Of a stretch of 64,000 nt of DNA, positions 15,922 to 24,818 are shown in pieces. Positions within the stretch are counted from its first letter, which is position 1. Each line of letters starts with the position of its first letter. The stretch is taken from positions 568,481 through 632,480 of the forward strand of contig NZ_BMRC01000001.1 of the NCBI RefSeq assembly GCF_014648435.1, read 5' to 3'. Source of the DNA: Nonomuraea spiralis. Its GTDB lineage: Bacteria > Actinomycetota > Actinomycetes > Streptosporangiales > Streptosporangiaceae. The notes under the pieces were generated by a model. It did no database searches, had not been told where the DNA came from, and worked only from the letters and a program-made list of their open reading frames with translations. Both the position numbers and the translations under genes were made by a program.

Positions 15922-16835
15922 CCGGAGGACGGCATGGCCGCGGCCGGGCGGCGGAAACCGTACGTCTCGTGCCGCCGTACGAAACCGAGCGAACGGTACA
16001 ACTCGCGGGCCGCCGCGTTGCCCGCGTCGTGGTTCACCGTCACCGCCGTCAGGCCCAGCGCCCGCATCCGGCGCATCGCGTGCGACATCGCCGCCCGCGC
16101 CAGGCCCCGCCGCCAGAACGCCGGATGCGTGCCGACCGGCTCGAAATGACCGATCCCGTTGCGCCCGTCGATCCAGCCGACCGCGAACGCCGCCACACCC
16201 CCGCCGGGCGCCTCGACCACGATCTCGTCCCGCGGGTCGTAGCCGGGGCGCTCCATCACCGCCGAACGGTACGACGGCCCGGTCCAGTCGTCGCCGAACG
16301 CCGCGTTGCGCGCCTCGGCCAGCCCCTGCGCGTCCCGCGGCAGGGCGTGCCGCAACCGGAACCCGGCGGGCAGCTGCGGCTCGGGCACCGGGTCGCGCAG
16401 GTCCCGCTCGTTGACGTGGTCCCACACCCGGAAACGCGAGAAACCGGCCCGCCCCAGCAACTCGATCCTGGTGGCGTCGCAGTCGAAGACGTCGGTCAGC
16501 ACGTACGGCTCGGCCGCGTCCATGGCCCGCGCGGTCGCCCCGGCGGCCCACTCCAGCATGCTCAGCTCCAGCGGCCCGCCGCGCAGCCGCGGCGCGGCGA
16601 AGACGTCGAAGGCGCAGCCGAACCGCAACGTGATCGCGATCCCGGCCGGGCCGTCCGCGTCCTGCCACCACCGCACCAGCTCACCGGCCGGACGGCGATC
16701 ACGCAGATTGTCATAGACGCGGTGCGGCAGCTCGCCGGTGTGGTCGTAGCCGCACCGGCCGGCCTCGGCGATCCACCCCGCCATGACCGACCGCAGGAAG
16801 GGCAGGTCGTCGTGGCGGAAGGCACGCGCGCGCAT
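15918..16835 (-). CDS. GNAT acetyltransferase with two GNAT domains
   Basis: The 305-residue protein has an N-terminal half (about 1-140) with weak GNAT features and a C-terminal half with the acetyl-CoA motif HPAFWRRGLARAAMSHAMRRM at about 235-255 and the typical end ELYRSLGFVRRHETYGF. This organisation is like mycothiol-synthase-type tandem GNAT proteins, but the key contexts of MshD are not recognisable, so I leave it as unassigned N-acetyltransferase. The start is ATG 16835. Its stop codon lies in a 14-bp tandem repeat shared with the convergent hydrolase remnant. Confidence 0.82.
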   Translation of the reverse strand: MRARAFRHDDLPFLRSVMAGWIAEAGRCGYDHTGELPHRVYDNLRDRRPAGELVRWWQDADGPAGIAITLRFGCAFDVFAAPRLRGGPLELSMLEWAAGATARAMDAAEPYVLTDVFDCDATRIELLGRAGFSRFRVWDHVNERDLRDPVPEPQLPAGFRLRHALPRDAQGLAEARNAAFGDDWTGPSYRSAVMERPGYDPRDEIVVEAPGGGVAAFAVGWIDGRNGIGHFEPVGTHPAFWRRGLARAAMSHAMRRMRALGLTAVTVNHDAGNAAARELYRSLGFVRRHETYGFRRPAAAMPSSG

Positions 16836-16866
16836 GACAGTGCTCCCCAGTTCTCTTCAGCGCTTC

Positions 16867-17511
16867 TCAGGACTTCAGGAAGTGCAGGACGGCCAGCACC
16901 CGGCGGCTGTAACCGCTGGCGTGCGACAGGCCGAGCTTGTCGAACAGCGAGTTGACGTGCTTTTCCACCGCGCTCTGCGAGACGTGCAACTGCTGGGCGA
17001 TCGAGGCGTTGGTCATGCCCTGGGCCATGCGCTCCAGCACCTCCCGCTCGCGCACCGTCAACCGGGACAGTGGATCGACCTGCGTGGTACGGGCCAGCAA
17101 CTGGCGCACCACCTCCGGATCGAAGGCCGCGCCGCCCGCGCCCACCCGCTCCAGCGCGTCCAGGAAGTCGCCGACCTGCCCGACACGGTCCTTCAGCAGG
17201 TAGCCGACGCCCTCGACGTCCGCGCTCATCAGCTCGGTGGCGTAGCGCTTCTCCACGTACTGCGACAACACCAGCACCTTGACCCCCGGCCAGCGCCGCC
17301 TGATCTCCAGCGCCGCCCGCAGCCCCTCGTCGGTGTGGGTCGGCGGCATGCGCACGTCCACCACCACGATGTCGGGACCGTGCTCGGCCACCGCCGCCAC
17401 CAGCGCCTCGCCGTCGCTCACGGCCGCCGGCACCTCGTGCCCCTCATCGGCCAGCAGCCGCACCAGGCCCTCGCGCAGCAGCGTGGAGTCCTCGGCCAGG
17501 ATCACCCGCAC
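16867..17511 (-). CDS. NarL/LuxR-type response regulator
   Basis: The 214-residue protein starts with GTG within the end of the kinase gene (10-nt overlap). The receiver domain holds the acidic residues of LAEDS and the phosphoacceptor Asp52 in VVVDVRMPP. The LuxR helix-turn-helix lies at about 150-205 (LTVREREVLERMAQGMTNASIAQQLHVSQSAVEKHVNSLF). It forms a three-gene overlapping unit with the kinase and a DedA protein and is surely the cognate regulator of that kinase. The family resembles LiaR/VraR-like cell-envelope regulators, but the target is unknown. Confidence 0.92.
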   Translation of the reverse strand: MRVILAEDSTLLREGLVRLLADEGHEVPAAVSDGEALVAAVAEHGPDIVVVDVRMPPTHTDEGLRAALEIRRRWPGVKVLVLSQYVEKRYATELMSADVEGVGYLLKDRVGQVGDFLDALERVGAGGAAFDPEVVRQLLARTTQVDPLSRLTVREREVLERMAQGMTNASIAQQLHVSQSAVEKHVNSLFDKLGLSHASGYSRRVLAVLHFLKS

Positions 17512-18602
17512 GGCAGCACCGCCGTGACCTCGGTCGGGCCGCCGGGCGGACTGACCACGTCGAACACGCCGTCCAGCGCCGCCACCCGCCTGGCCAGCCC
17601 CGAAAGCCCGCCACCCGAAGGGCGCGCGCCGCCCGTCCCGTCGTCGCCCACCCGTACGAACACCCTGTCCTCCTCCTGCCTGACCTCGACCCTCACCAGC
17701 GTGGCGGCCGCGTGCTTGGCGGCGTTGGTCACCGCCTCGCTCACCACGAAGTACGCCGCCGTCTCCACCGCCATCGGCGGCCTGCCCGGCAGGTCGCACA
17801 CCACCGTGACCGGCACACCCGCGCGTTCGGCCACCCCCGCCAGCGCCTCGCCGAGCCCGAGGGAGTCCAGCCCGCTCGGATAGACCCGCCAGGCCACCTC
17901 GCGCAGCTCGGTCAACGCCTGCTGGGCCTCCTGGTGCGCCTGCTCCAGCAGCTCGGGACGCCCCCGCCTGGACCGCCCGATGAGCATCGACAACGCCACC
18001 AGGCGCTGCTGCAGCCCGTCGTGCAGGTCGCGCTCGATCCTGCGGCGCTCGGAGTCGACCGCCGCCACGATCCCGGCCCGGCTCTCGGCCAGCTCGGCGA
18101 TCCGGCGCTCCAGCATCTCGGTACGGTCGGGCCCCAGCATCCGCCCGGCCAGCCGCCGCTCCAGCGCGTGCACCCCCACCAGCCCCGACAGGTCCATGAA
18201 CAACAACACGCACCCGCCCACCACCACGTACAGGACCAGCGGCAGCGATCTGCTCATCCCGTCGAACGGCTCGTCACGGGCCCACGCCCAGGTGATCTGC
18301 GCCCCGGCGCCCGCGCCGATGACCAGCAGCGCGACCATCAGCCCGCCCAGCACCCCGGCCGGGACCCGCGCGGCCAGGTAGCGCGCCGGCCGCGTGTCCA
18401 GCCCGCCGAGGGCGTCGAGGGTGGCGGTGCCCAGGCGCAGCCGGCGGGCCTCCAGCGCGGCCAGCCGCGCCGCCGCCACCCGTACGCCGGGCCGGTTCAC
18501 GAAGGGCAGCGTGAGCAGCAGGAACAGCGCCCCGGCCAGTGCGGTGAGCGCGCCCAGGGTCACCGCGCCCAGCACCTTCAGCCCCTCAGCGGCGGTTCGC
18601 AT
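17502..18602 (-). CDS. NarL-type sensor histidine kinase
   Basis: The 366-residue protein has membrane helices at about 9-34, 80-104 and 119-143, a coiled-coil linker (150-185), the HisKA_3 box RRRIERDLHDGLQQRLV with phosphoacceptor His194, and a HATPase domain with the N-box VSEAVTNAAKHA. It overlaps both the DedA gene (its start lies 17 nt inside it) and the regulator gene (10 nt), so the three are translationally coupled. The sensing part is small and mostly intramembrane, compatible with sensing of membrane state or a membrane partner such as DedA (inference). Confidence 0.9.
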   Translation of the reverse strand: MRTAAEGLKVLGAVTLGALTALAGALFLLLTLPFVNRPGVRVAAARLAALEARRLRLGTATLDALGGLDTRPARYLAARVPAGVLGGLMVALLVIGAGAGAQITWAWARDEPFDGMSRSLPLVLYVVVGGCVLLFMDLSGLVGVHALERRLAGRMLGPDRTEMLERRIAELAESRAGIVAAVDSERRRIERDLHDGLQQRLVALSMLIGRSRRGRPELLEQAHQEAQQALTELREVAWRVYPSGLDSLGLGEALAGVAERAGVPVTVVCDLPGRPPMAVETAAYFVVSEAVTNAAKHAAATLVRVEVRQEEDRVFVRVGDDGTGGARPSGGGLSGLARRVAALDGVFDVVSPPGGPTEVTAVLPCG

Positions 18603-19203
18603 GCCTCCCCTTGCGCCGTTCCGTCAGGCGTACCGTGACGAAGACCGCGATCGCCAGCACCACGAGGCCGATCACCACGTTGGTGCCGATCCCCACGTAC
18701 GCCTCCACCAGCGACCAGTTCTCGCCGAGAAAGTATCCCGCAAGCACGAAGATGGTGTTCCAGATGGCGCTGCCGGCCGTCGTAAGCAGGGTGAACGTCA
18801 CCAGCGGCATACGTTCCACCCCGGCCGGCACCGAGATCAGGCTGCGGAAAATGGGGATCATCCGGCCGAAGAACACCGTCTTGCGGCCGTGCCGCAGGAA
18901 CCACGCCTCGGTCTTCTCGATGTCGGACACCTTGACCAGCGGCAGCTTGGCGGCGATGGCCAGTGTGCGCTCGCGGCCGAGCAGCGCCCCCACCCAGTAC
19001 AGCGCCAAGGCCCCGGCGACCGAACCGAGCGTGGTGAACAGCAGCACGTCCAGCAGGTCCAGCTCGCCCCTGCCGGCGGTGAAACCGGACAGGGGGAGGA
19101 TGACCTCGCTCGGCAACGGCGGGAACAAGTTCTCCAGCATGATCGCCAACCCGGCCCCGAAGGCGCCGAGGTTCTCCATCATTGCGATAAGCCAATCCGT
19201 CAT
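18586..19203 (-). CDS. DedA-family membrane protein
   Basis: The 205-residue protein shows the SNARE-associated/VTT signature of DedA: ENLFPPLPSEVILPLSGF at about 24-41, GRMIPIFRSLISVPAG at about 113-128, and four or five membrane helices. DedA proteins are proposed flippases/transporters of undecaprenyl phosphate or phospholipids, driven by proton motive force. The start at 19203 is set by the natural beginning MTDWLIAMMENLG. It is the first gene of an operon with a histidine kinase and a response regulator, an arrangement suggesting that the two-component system senses or adjusts envelope lipid transport. Confidence 0.9.
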   Translation of the reverse strand: MTDWLIAMMENLGAFGAGLAIMLENLFPPLPSEVILPLSGFTAGRGELDLLDVLLFTTLGSVAGALALYWVGALLGRERTLAIAAKLPLVKVSDIEKTEAWFLRHGRKTVFFGRMIPIFRSLISVPAGVERMPLVTFTLLTTAGSAIWNTIFVLAGYFLGENWSLVEAYVGIGTNVVIGLVVLAIAVFVTVRLTERRKGRHANRR

Positions 19204-19286
19204 GTCCCCCAGGCTACGAACGATCAGACATGTCGGTAATGAGGCGTACTGCCGAGGCGCCCTGTGGTAAACCACACCCCCACGTA

Positions 19287-19301
19287 CCGTACACTGTACG
19301 G
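19287..19301. promoter_or_regulatory. Palindrome at the helicase start
   Basis: CCGTAC-ACT-GTACGG is a perfect inverted repeat ending 4 bp before the ATG of the SNF2 gene. It includes TACACT, which fits a -10 element of a leaderless promoter, so a protein bound here would block transcription. Confidence 0.5.
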
Positions 19302-19304
19302 CCT

Positions 19305-22034
19305 ATGAGTGCTCTTCCGGATCTGGCGCGACACCCAGTGATCTTCGAACCCGGCGATCCCCCCAGGTCCGGTCACCTGGTCTTCCTCCACGACGAGGGC
19401 GACGACACGGCCACGGTGATCGAACAGGACGACGACGGCCGTCCCCGCCCGCGCGAGCGGGCCGCCACCAGGATCCCGGCCGCCGACGCGGTGGCCGTCC
19501 TGGCCAGGGCACGCGCCGACGCCGCCGCCCACCCCGCCGCCCGTTTCTGGGGCGCGGCCGCGCTGGTCGCCCTCCAGCTCGTCACCCGCGGACGCATCCT
19601 GCCCGCCGTCACACCCGGCGGCCACGACTCCTGGCGGGCCGGGCCCCTGGACGCCGCCGACGCCCGGCGGGTGCGCGAGCTGGCCGAGGCCATGCCCGCC
19701 GCCGCCCGCGCCATCCCCGTACGCGACCTGCTGCTGCCCGACGCCGAGAGCCTCCTGCGCGCCTTCCTCGACGCCGTGGCCGACGCCATGCCGCGCTCGC
19801 CCGGAGCCGTACGCGCCACCGGCACCACGGCCTTCGCCGCCGTCAAGCCCGTCAAGGTGCCCCACCTGCGCCCCTGGGCCGAGGAGGTCTCGGCCGGGCT
19901 CGACAGCGGCGTACGGCTCTCGCTCCGGCTGGAGGCCGACGACCTGGCCGCGGCCGAGTTCCGGGCCGTCGTCCAGGTGCACGGCCTGGCCGACCCCTCG
20001 CTCGTCGTGGACGCCGCCGACCTGTGGGAAGGCCGCGACCCCGGGTTCGGCCCCCGCGCCCGCATCGAGGTCACCCTCGCCCTGCGCCGCGCCGCCCGCG
20101 CCTGGGCCCGCCTGGAACGGCTGCTCGACCACGCCGTCCCCGACGAGCTCGCCCTCACCGACGGCGACGTCGAGGACCTGCTGTCCGGCGCGGCCGACCG
20201 GCTCACCGCCGCCGGCGTCGAGGTCCACTGGCCGCGCTCCCTCGTACGCGGCCTCAGCGCCCAGGCCGTCGTCGGCGAACGCGACAACGCGCCCTCCGAC
20301 CTGCCCTCCTTCCTCGGCGGCCACCACCTGACCAGCTTCAACTGGCGGCTGGCGCTCGGCGGCGCCCCGCTGACCGCCGCCGAGATGGACCTGCTGGCCG
20401 AGTCCCACCGTCCCGTCGTACGGCTGCGCGACCAATGGGTACTCATCGACCCCGCCCTGGCCCGCAAGGCCCGCCGCCCCGACCTCAAGCCCCTGACCGG
20501 CCTCCAGGCGCTCGGCGCCGCGCTCACCGGCACGGTCGAACTCGATGGGGAGGGCAAGGGCGAGCCGGAACAGGTCGCCGTCGAGCCCACCGCCTGGCTC
20601 GCCGAGCTGCGCGACCGGCTCACCGACCCCGACCCCGTCGATCCGCCGCCCGGCCTGGCCGCCACCCTGCGCGACTACCAGCTCCAAGGGCTGCGCTGGC
20701 TGGCCAGGATGACCTCACTCGGGCTCGGCGGCTGCCTGGCCGACGACATGGGCCTGGGCAAGACGATCACCCTGATCGCGCTCCACCTGCACCGCGCCGG
20801 CACCGGCCCCACGCTCGTGGTCTGCCCGGCCTCGCTGCTGGGCAACTGGGAACGCGAGATCACCAGGTTCGCCCCCGGCGTCCCGGTCCGCCGCTACCAC
20901 GGCAGCGCCCGCACCCTGGCCGACGAGGGCTTCGTGCTCACCACGTACGGCACCATGCGCCTGGACGCGGCCACCCTCGGCGCCCACCCGTGGGGCCTGC
21001 TGGTCGCCGACGAGGCCCAGCACGTCAAGAACCCGACCTCCGGCACCGCCAAGGCGCTGCGCGAGATCCCCGCCGCCGCCCGCGTCGCCCTGACCGGCAC
21101 CCCCGTGGAGAACAACCTGTCGGAACTGTGGGCCATCCTCGACTGGACCACCCCCGGACTGCTCGGCCCCCTCGGACGCTTCAGGGCACGATGGGCCAAA
21201 CCGGTCGAGTCCGGCGACACCGAGACGGCCGCCCGGCTGGCCAGGCTCGTCGGCCCGTTCCTGCTGCGCCGCCGCAAGAGCGACCCCGGCATCGCCCCCG
21301 AACTGCCGCCCAAGACCGAGACCGACCGGCCCGTCCCCCTCACCACCGAACAGGCCGCCCTGTACGAGGCCACCGTCCGCGAGATCATGACCCAGATCGA
21401 GAGCGCCCAGGGCATGGCCAGGCGCGGCCTGATCGTCAAACTGCTCACCGGGCTCAAGCAGATCTGCAACCATCCCGCCCACTACCTGCACGAATCGGCC
21501 CCCCGGCTGACCGGCCGCTCCGGCAAGCTCGAACTGCTCGACGAGCTCGTCGACACGATCGTCGCCGAGGACGGCGCCGTCCTGGTCTTCACCCAGTACG
21601 TCGCCATGGCCAGGCTCCTGGACCGGCACCTGACCGCCCGCGGCGTCGGCACGCAGCTCCTGCACGGCGGCACCCCGGTCGCCCGCCGCGAGGAGATGGT
21701 CCGCCGCTTCCAGGACGGCCAGGCCCCCGTCTTCCTCCTCTCCCTCAAGGCCGCCGGCACCGGCCTGAACCTCACCCGCGCCGACCACGTCATCCACTAC
21801 GACCGCTGGTGGAACCCCGCCGTGGAGGACCAGGCCACCGACCGCGCCTACCGCATCGGCCAGACCAGGCCCGTCCAGGTCCACCGCCTCATCGCCGAAG
21901 GCACGATCGAGGACCGCATCGCCGCCATGCTGGGCGCCAAGCGCTCGCTCGCCGACGCCGTCCTGGCCTCCGGAGAGGCCGCCTTCACCGAGCTGACCGA
22001 CGCCGAACTCGCCGCCCTCGTGGAGCTCAGATGA
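19305..22034 (+). CDS. SNF2-family DEAD/DEAH-box helicase
   Basis: The protein has 909 residues. The first 440 form the bacterial SNF2 N-terminal region (LTSFNWRLALGG, ALARKARRPDLKPL). The motor follows: Walker A DDMGLGKT with Lys486, DEAQ box at 569-572, the LTGTPVENNLSELWAI motif, and the C-terminal helicase lobe with VFTQYVAMARLL, LHGGTP and the motif VI region DQATDRAYRIGQ. Such proteins translocate on double-stranded DNA; bacterial members such as RapA remodel transcription complexes. The next gene overlaps by 4 nt and encodes a SWIM zinc-finger partner, a conserved actinomycete pairing. ATG 19305 is the first sensible start. Confidence 0.93.
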   Translation: MSALPDLARHPVIFEPGDPPRSGHLVFLHDEGDDTATVIEQDDDGRPRPRERAATRIPAADAVAVLARARADAAAHPAARFWGAAALVALQLVTRGRILPAVTPGGHDSWRAGPLDAADARRVRELAEAMPAAARAIPVRDLLLPDAESLLRAFLDAVADAMPRSPGAVRATGTTAFAAVKPVKVPHLRPWAEEVSAGLDSGVRLSLRLEADDLAAAEFRAVVQVHGLADPSLVVDAADLWEGRDPGFGPRARIEVTLALRRAARAWARLERLLDHAVPDELALTDGDVEDLLSGAADRLTAAGVEVHWPRSLVRGLSAQAVVGERDNAPSDLPSFLGGHHLTSFNWRLALGGAPLTAAEMDLLAESHRPVVRLRDQWVLIDPALARKARRPDLKPLTGLQALGAALTGTVELDGEGKGEPEQVAVEPTAWLAELRDRLTDPDPVDPPPGLAATLRDYQLQGLRWLARMTSLGLGGCLADDMGLGKTITLIALHLHRAGTGPTLVVCPASLLGNWEREITRFAPGVPVRRYHGSARTLADEGFVLTTYGTMRLDAATLGAHPWGLLVADEAQHVKNPTSGTAKALREIPAAARVALTGTPVENNLSELWAILDWTTPGLLGPLGRFRARWAKPVESGDTETAARLARLVGPFLLRRRKSDPGIAPELPPKTETDRPVPLTTEQAALYEATVREIMTQIESAQGMARRGLIVKLLTGLKQICNHPAHYLHESAPRLTGRSGKLELLDELVDTIVAEDGAVLVFTQYVAMARLLDRHLTARGVGTQLLHGGTPVARREEMVRRFQDGQAPVFLLSLKAAGTGLNLTRADHVIHYDRWWNPAVEDQATDRAYRIGQTRPVQVHRLIAEGTIEDRIAAMLGAKRSLADAVLASGEAAFTELTDAELAALVELR

Positions 22035-23173
22035 CCGCCGTACGCGGATTCCCCGCCTTCCCCCCGCAACGCGCCGGAGCCCGCTTCGCCACCACCTGGT
22101 GGGGCCAGGCATGGATCAAGGCCCTGGAGGACACCTCGCTCGACCAGACCCTGCTGCGCAAGGGCCGCGCCTACGCCAAGACCGGCCAGGTCGGCCCGAT
22201 CACCGTCAGCCCCGGCCGGCTCGCCGCCATCACCGAGCACGAGTACGACACCGTCGTCCGCGTCGAACAGCTCACCGACGCCGCCTGGGAACGTTTCCTG
22301 GACCAGGTCGCCGCCAAGGCCGGGCACATCGCCGCCCTGCTGGACCGCGACGTCCCGCACGACCTGGTCGAGGCCGCCGAGGACGCCGCCGTCCCGCTGC
22401 TGCCCACCGTCGGCGACCTGGAGCCCGAATGCTCCTGCCCCGACTGGGGACACCCGTGCAAGCACGCCGCAGCCCTGTGCTACCAGGCGTCCTGGCTGCT
22501 GGACGGCGACCCGTTCGTCCTGCTGCTGCTGCGCGGGCGCGGCGAGCGGGAACTGATCGACGCACTGCAGAACCGCGACCTGCCCCCCGCCCGGTCCGGA
22601 GCCGCGCCCGACGCCGCGCCCGATGCCCCGGCCGGGGGCGTGCCCGCCGCGCAGGCGTTCGCGCTCGGCGAGCCGCCCCTGCCCGACCCGCCACCCGCGG
22701 AGACCGCCTTCACACCGCTCGCGCTCGACCCGGCACCCGGCGTGGACGTGGCCGCTCTGGCCGTCCTGGCCGCCTCGGCCGCCGGGCGCGCCCGCGAGAT
22801 CCTGCTGCGCGGCCGGCTGGAGCCGCTGAGCGAATACCAGGACCGCGTCCGCCTGGCCGCCGACCACGACCTCGACCTGGGCCTGGAGCCCGCCGTCCAG
22901 GCCTGGCGGTACGGCGGCGCCGCCGGGCTCGACGTGCTCGACACCGCCTGGACCCCGCCCCGCCAGGACCTGGCCAGGGCCCAGGCGCTGCTGGAGTCCG
23001 GCTGGGACGGCGAGCCCCCGCCGCACCTGGAGACCTGGCGCAACCGCTGGACCCTCGGCGCCCGCCAGGTGCGCTACGGCCGCGACGGCCGCTGGTACCC
23101 CTTCACCGAGCACGACGGCCACTGGTGGCCCTCCGGCCCACCCGAACGCGACCCCTCCACCCTCCTTCCCTGA
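22031..23173 (+). CDS. SWIM zinc-finger protein coupled to SNF2 helicase
   Basis: The 380-residue protein carries the SWIM pattern CxCx(n)CxH with Cys134, Cys136, Cys143 and His145 (ECSCPDW...PCKHAAALCY). The N-terminus GFPAFPPQRAGARFATTWWGQAWIKALE and the TGQVGPITVSPGRL segment are typical of this family. A proline/alanine-rich linker spans about 190-240. SWIM domains bind nucleic acid or protein. ATG 22031 overlaps the helicase stop as ATGA, so the two proteins are made together and probably act as one DNA-remodelling or repair complex. The exact role is unknown. Confidence 0.9.
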   Translation: MTAVRGFPAFPPQRAGARFATTWWGQAWIKALEDTSLDQTLLRKGRAYAKTGQVGPITVSPGRLAAITEHEYDTVVRVEQLTDAAWERFLDQVAAKAGHIAALLDRDVPHDLVEAAEDAAVPLLPTVGDLEPECSCPDWGHPCKHAAALCYQASWLLDGDPFVLLLLRGRGERELIDALQNRDLPPARSGAAPDAAPDAPAGGVPAAQAFALGEPPLPDPPPAETAFTPLALDPAPGVDVAALAVLAASAAGRAREILLRGRLEPLSEYQDRVRLAADHDLDLGLEPAVQAWRYGGAAGLDVLDTAWTPPRQDLARAQALLESGWDGEPPPHLETWRNRWTLGARQVRYGRDGRWYPFTEHDGHWWPSGPPERDPSTLLP

Positions 23174-23203
23174 CCCCGCCGACAGGCAGGCAGGGGTCAG
23201 GGA
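23167..23203. terminator. Bidirectional hairpin terminator
   Basis: Perfect 11-bp arms (23167-23177 and 23193-23203) around a 15-nt loop span the TGA of the SWIM gene and the end of the convergent decarboxylase gene. Confidence 0.75.
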
Positions 23204-24693
23204 CCGGACTCCTCGGCCTCGCCCGCCGCCGCCACCGCCCGTAGCAGGCGGTCGAGGTCGGACGTCGTGGTGTGCGGGTTGAGCAGGGTGAGCTTGAGCC
23301 GGACCCGCCCCGGACCGGCGCCGGGCTCCCCGGCAAGGCCCTCGGGGAGCTCGGTGCGGCCGACCACCGCCGTGCCCTCGCGCAGCAGCCTGCGGCGCAG
23401 CGCGGCGTTCACCGCGTCCGACCGCGCCGGATCCGCCGTCGCGTACCGGAACAGGAACGCGGTCAGCACCGGCTCGGCGTGCAGCTCCAGCCGCGGATGG
23501 GCGCGCACCCCGGCGGCGGCGTACCGGGCCAGGTCGTGGCAGGCGTCCACCAGACGGCCCAGCCCCGCCCGGCCCAGCGTGCGCAACGTGACCGCGATCT
23601 TGAACGCGTCGGCGCGCCGGGTCGTGCGCAGCGAGTACCCCAGCAGGCTCGGGTAACCGGCCTCCTCGTCGTCGGCCGGGTTGAGGTAGACAGCCCGCCG
23701 GGCCAGCGAGGCGTACGTCTCTGCCCTGCGTACCAGGAAGACGCCCGCCGCGGCCGGCTGCCAGCCGAGCTTGTGCCAGTCCAGCGACACCGAGTCGGCC
23801 AGCGCGATGCCGTCCAGGAGCGGGGCGAGCCGGTCCGACAGCAGCGCGCCACCGCCGTAGGCGGCATCGACGTGCAGCCAGGCGCCGTACTCGGCGGCCG
23901 GCTCGGCGCACTCGCGCAACGGGTCGATCGCCCCGGTGTCCGTCGTGCCCGCCGTGGCCACCACGGCCACCGGCCGCTCGCCACGACCCGCGCTCTCCCG
24001 CAGCGCCGCCGCCAGCGCCCCGGCGTCCATACGCAGCTCCCGATCGACCGGGACGGCGACGACCGCGTCCTCGCCGAGCCCGAGCAGCGCGGCCGCCCGC
24101 CGGGTCGAGAAATGCGCGGCCTCGGAGGCGAACACCCTGGGCCGCGGCCCGCCCCCGGGCAGCCCCGACAACTCGATCCGCTCTCCCGAGGCCCGGCCCA
24201 GCACCAGGTCCCTGGCCAGCATCAGGCCCATCAGGTTGGACTCGGTGCCGCCGGAGGTCAGCACGCCCGCCGCCGACGTCCCGTACCCCACCAGCCGGGC
24301 CAGCTCGGCCAGCAGCGACGTCTCCAGCACGGTCGCGGCCGGCGCCTGGTCCCAGGAGTCCAGCGACGGGTTGAGCGCCGAGACCGCCAGATCGGCGGCC
24401 ACCGCCACGGCCAGCGGCGGGCAGTGCAGATGCGCCGCGCACAGCGGATCGGCCGGATCGGCGCTCCCGTACGCCAGCGCCGCCGTCAACACCCCCAGCC
24501 ACCCCCCGGCGGACTCACTCGCCACGCGGTCGAGCTCGGCGGCCAGCTCGCCGGGCGTACGGGCGGGGATCGGCCCGGCCCGCCGCCGCGCGCCCTCGGC
24601 CAGGGCGTCCAGCACGGTACGCAGCAGCGGCTCCAGAGCGCCGGCCCCGCCGACGCCACCCGACAGGGCCTCACCTTCGGTCACATCCGTCAC
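23197..24693 (-). CDS. PLP-dependent group II decarboxylase
   Basis: From the GTG at 24693 the protein has 498 residues, the usual length of the aromatic-amino-acid/diaminobutyrate/glutamate decarboxylase group. PLP contacts are visible: TSGGTESNLMGL near residue 145, ATAGTTDTGAIDPL, the Asp pair in HVDAAYGG, and the Schiff-base lysine in SLDWHKLGWQ. The substrate is not certain; L-2,4-diaminobutyrate or an aromatic amino acid are both possible. It stands alone, without siderophore or amine-transport genes nearby. A longer form starting at about 24786 is possible but adds low-quality sequence. Confidence 0.88.
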   Translation of the reverse strand: MTDVTEGEALSGGVGGAGALEPLLRTVLDALAEGARRRAGPIPARTPGELAAELDRVASESAGGWLGVLTAALAYGSADPADPLCAAHLHCPPLAVAVAADLAVSALNPSLDSWDQAPAATVLETSLLAELARLVGYGTSAAGVLTSGGTESNLMGLMLARDLVLGRASGERIELSGLPGGGPRPRVFASEAAHFSTRRAAALLGLGEDAVVAVPVDRELRMDAGALAAALRESAGRGERPVAVVATAGTTDTGAIDPLRECAEPAAEYGAWLHVDAAYGGGALLSDRLAPLLDGIALADSVSLDWHKLGWQPAAAGVFLVRRAETYASLARRAVYLNPADDEEAGYPSLLGYSLRTTRRADAFKIAVTLRTLGRAGLGRLVDACHDLARYAAAGVRAHPRLELHAEPVLTAFLFRYATADPARSDAVNAALRRRLLREGTAVVGRTELPEGLAGEPGAGPGRVRLKLTLLNPHTTTSDLDRLLRAVAAAGEAEESGP

Positions 24694-24818
24694 CCCGCCA
24701 CTGTGCGGCACCGGCGGCCACCGGGCCAACAAGCCGCCACGCGAACCCCCGATGGAACGCCATGGAACGCCACCACAGATAGGCACCCACTCATCACCAG
24801 GAGAACAAGGAGACCCAC

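Noticed and set aside
19224..20687. Minus-strand Gly-rich frame opposite the helicase
   Set aside because: Composition and lack of domains show a shadow of the SNF2 gene.
20024..22030. Arginine-rich open frame joined to the SWIM gene
   Set aside because: The part before 22031 is the out-of-frame reading of the SNF2 gene; the SWIM protein starts at ATG 22031.
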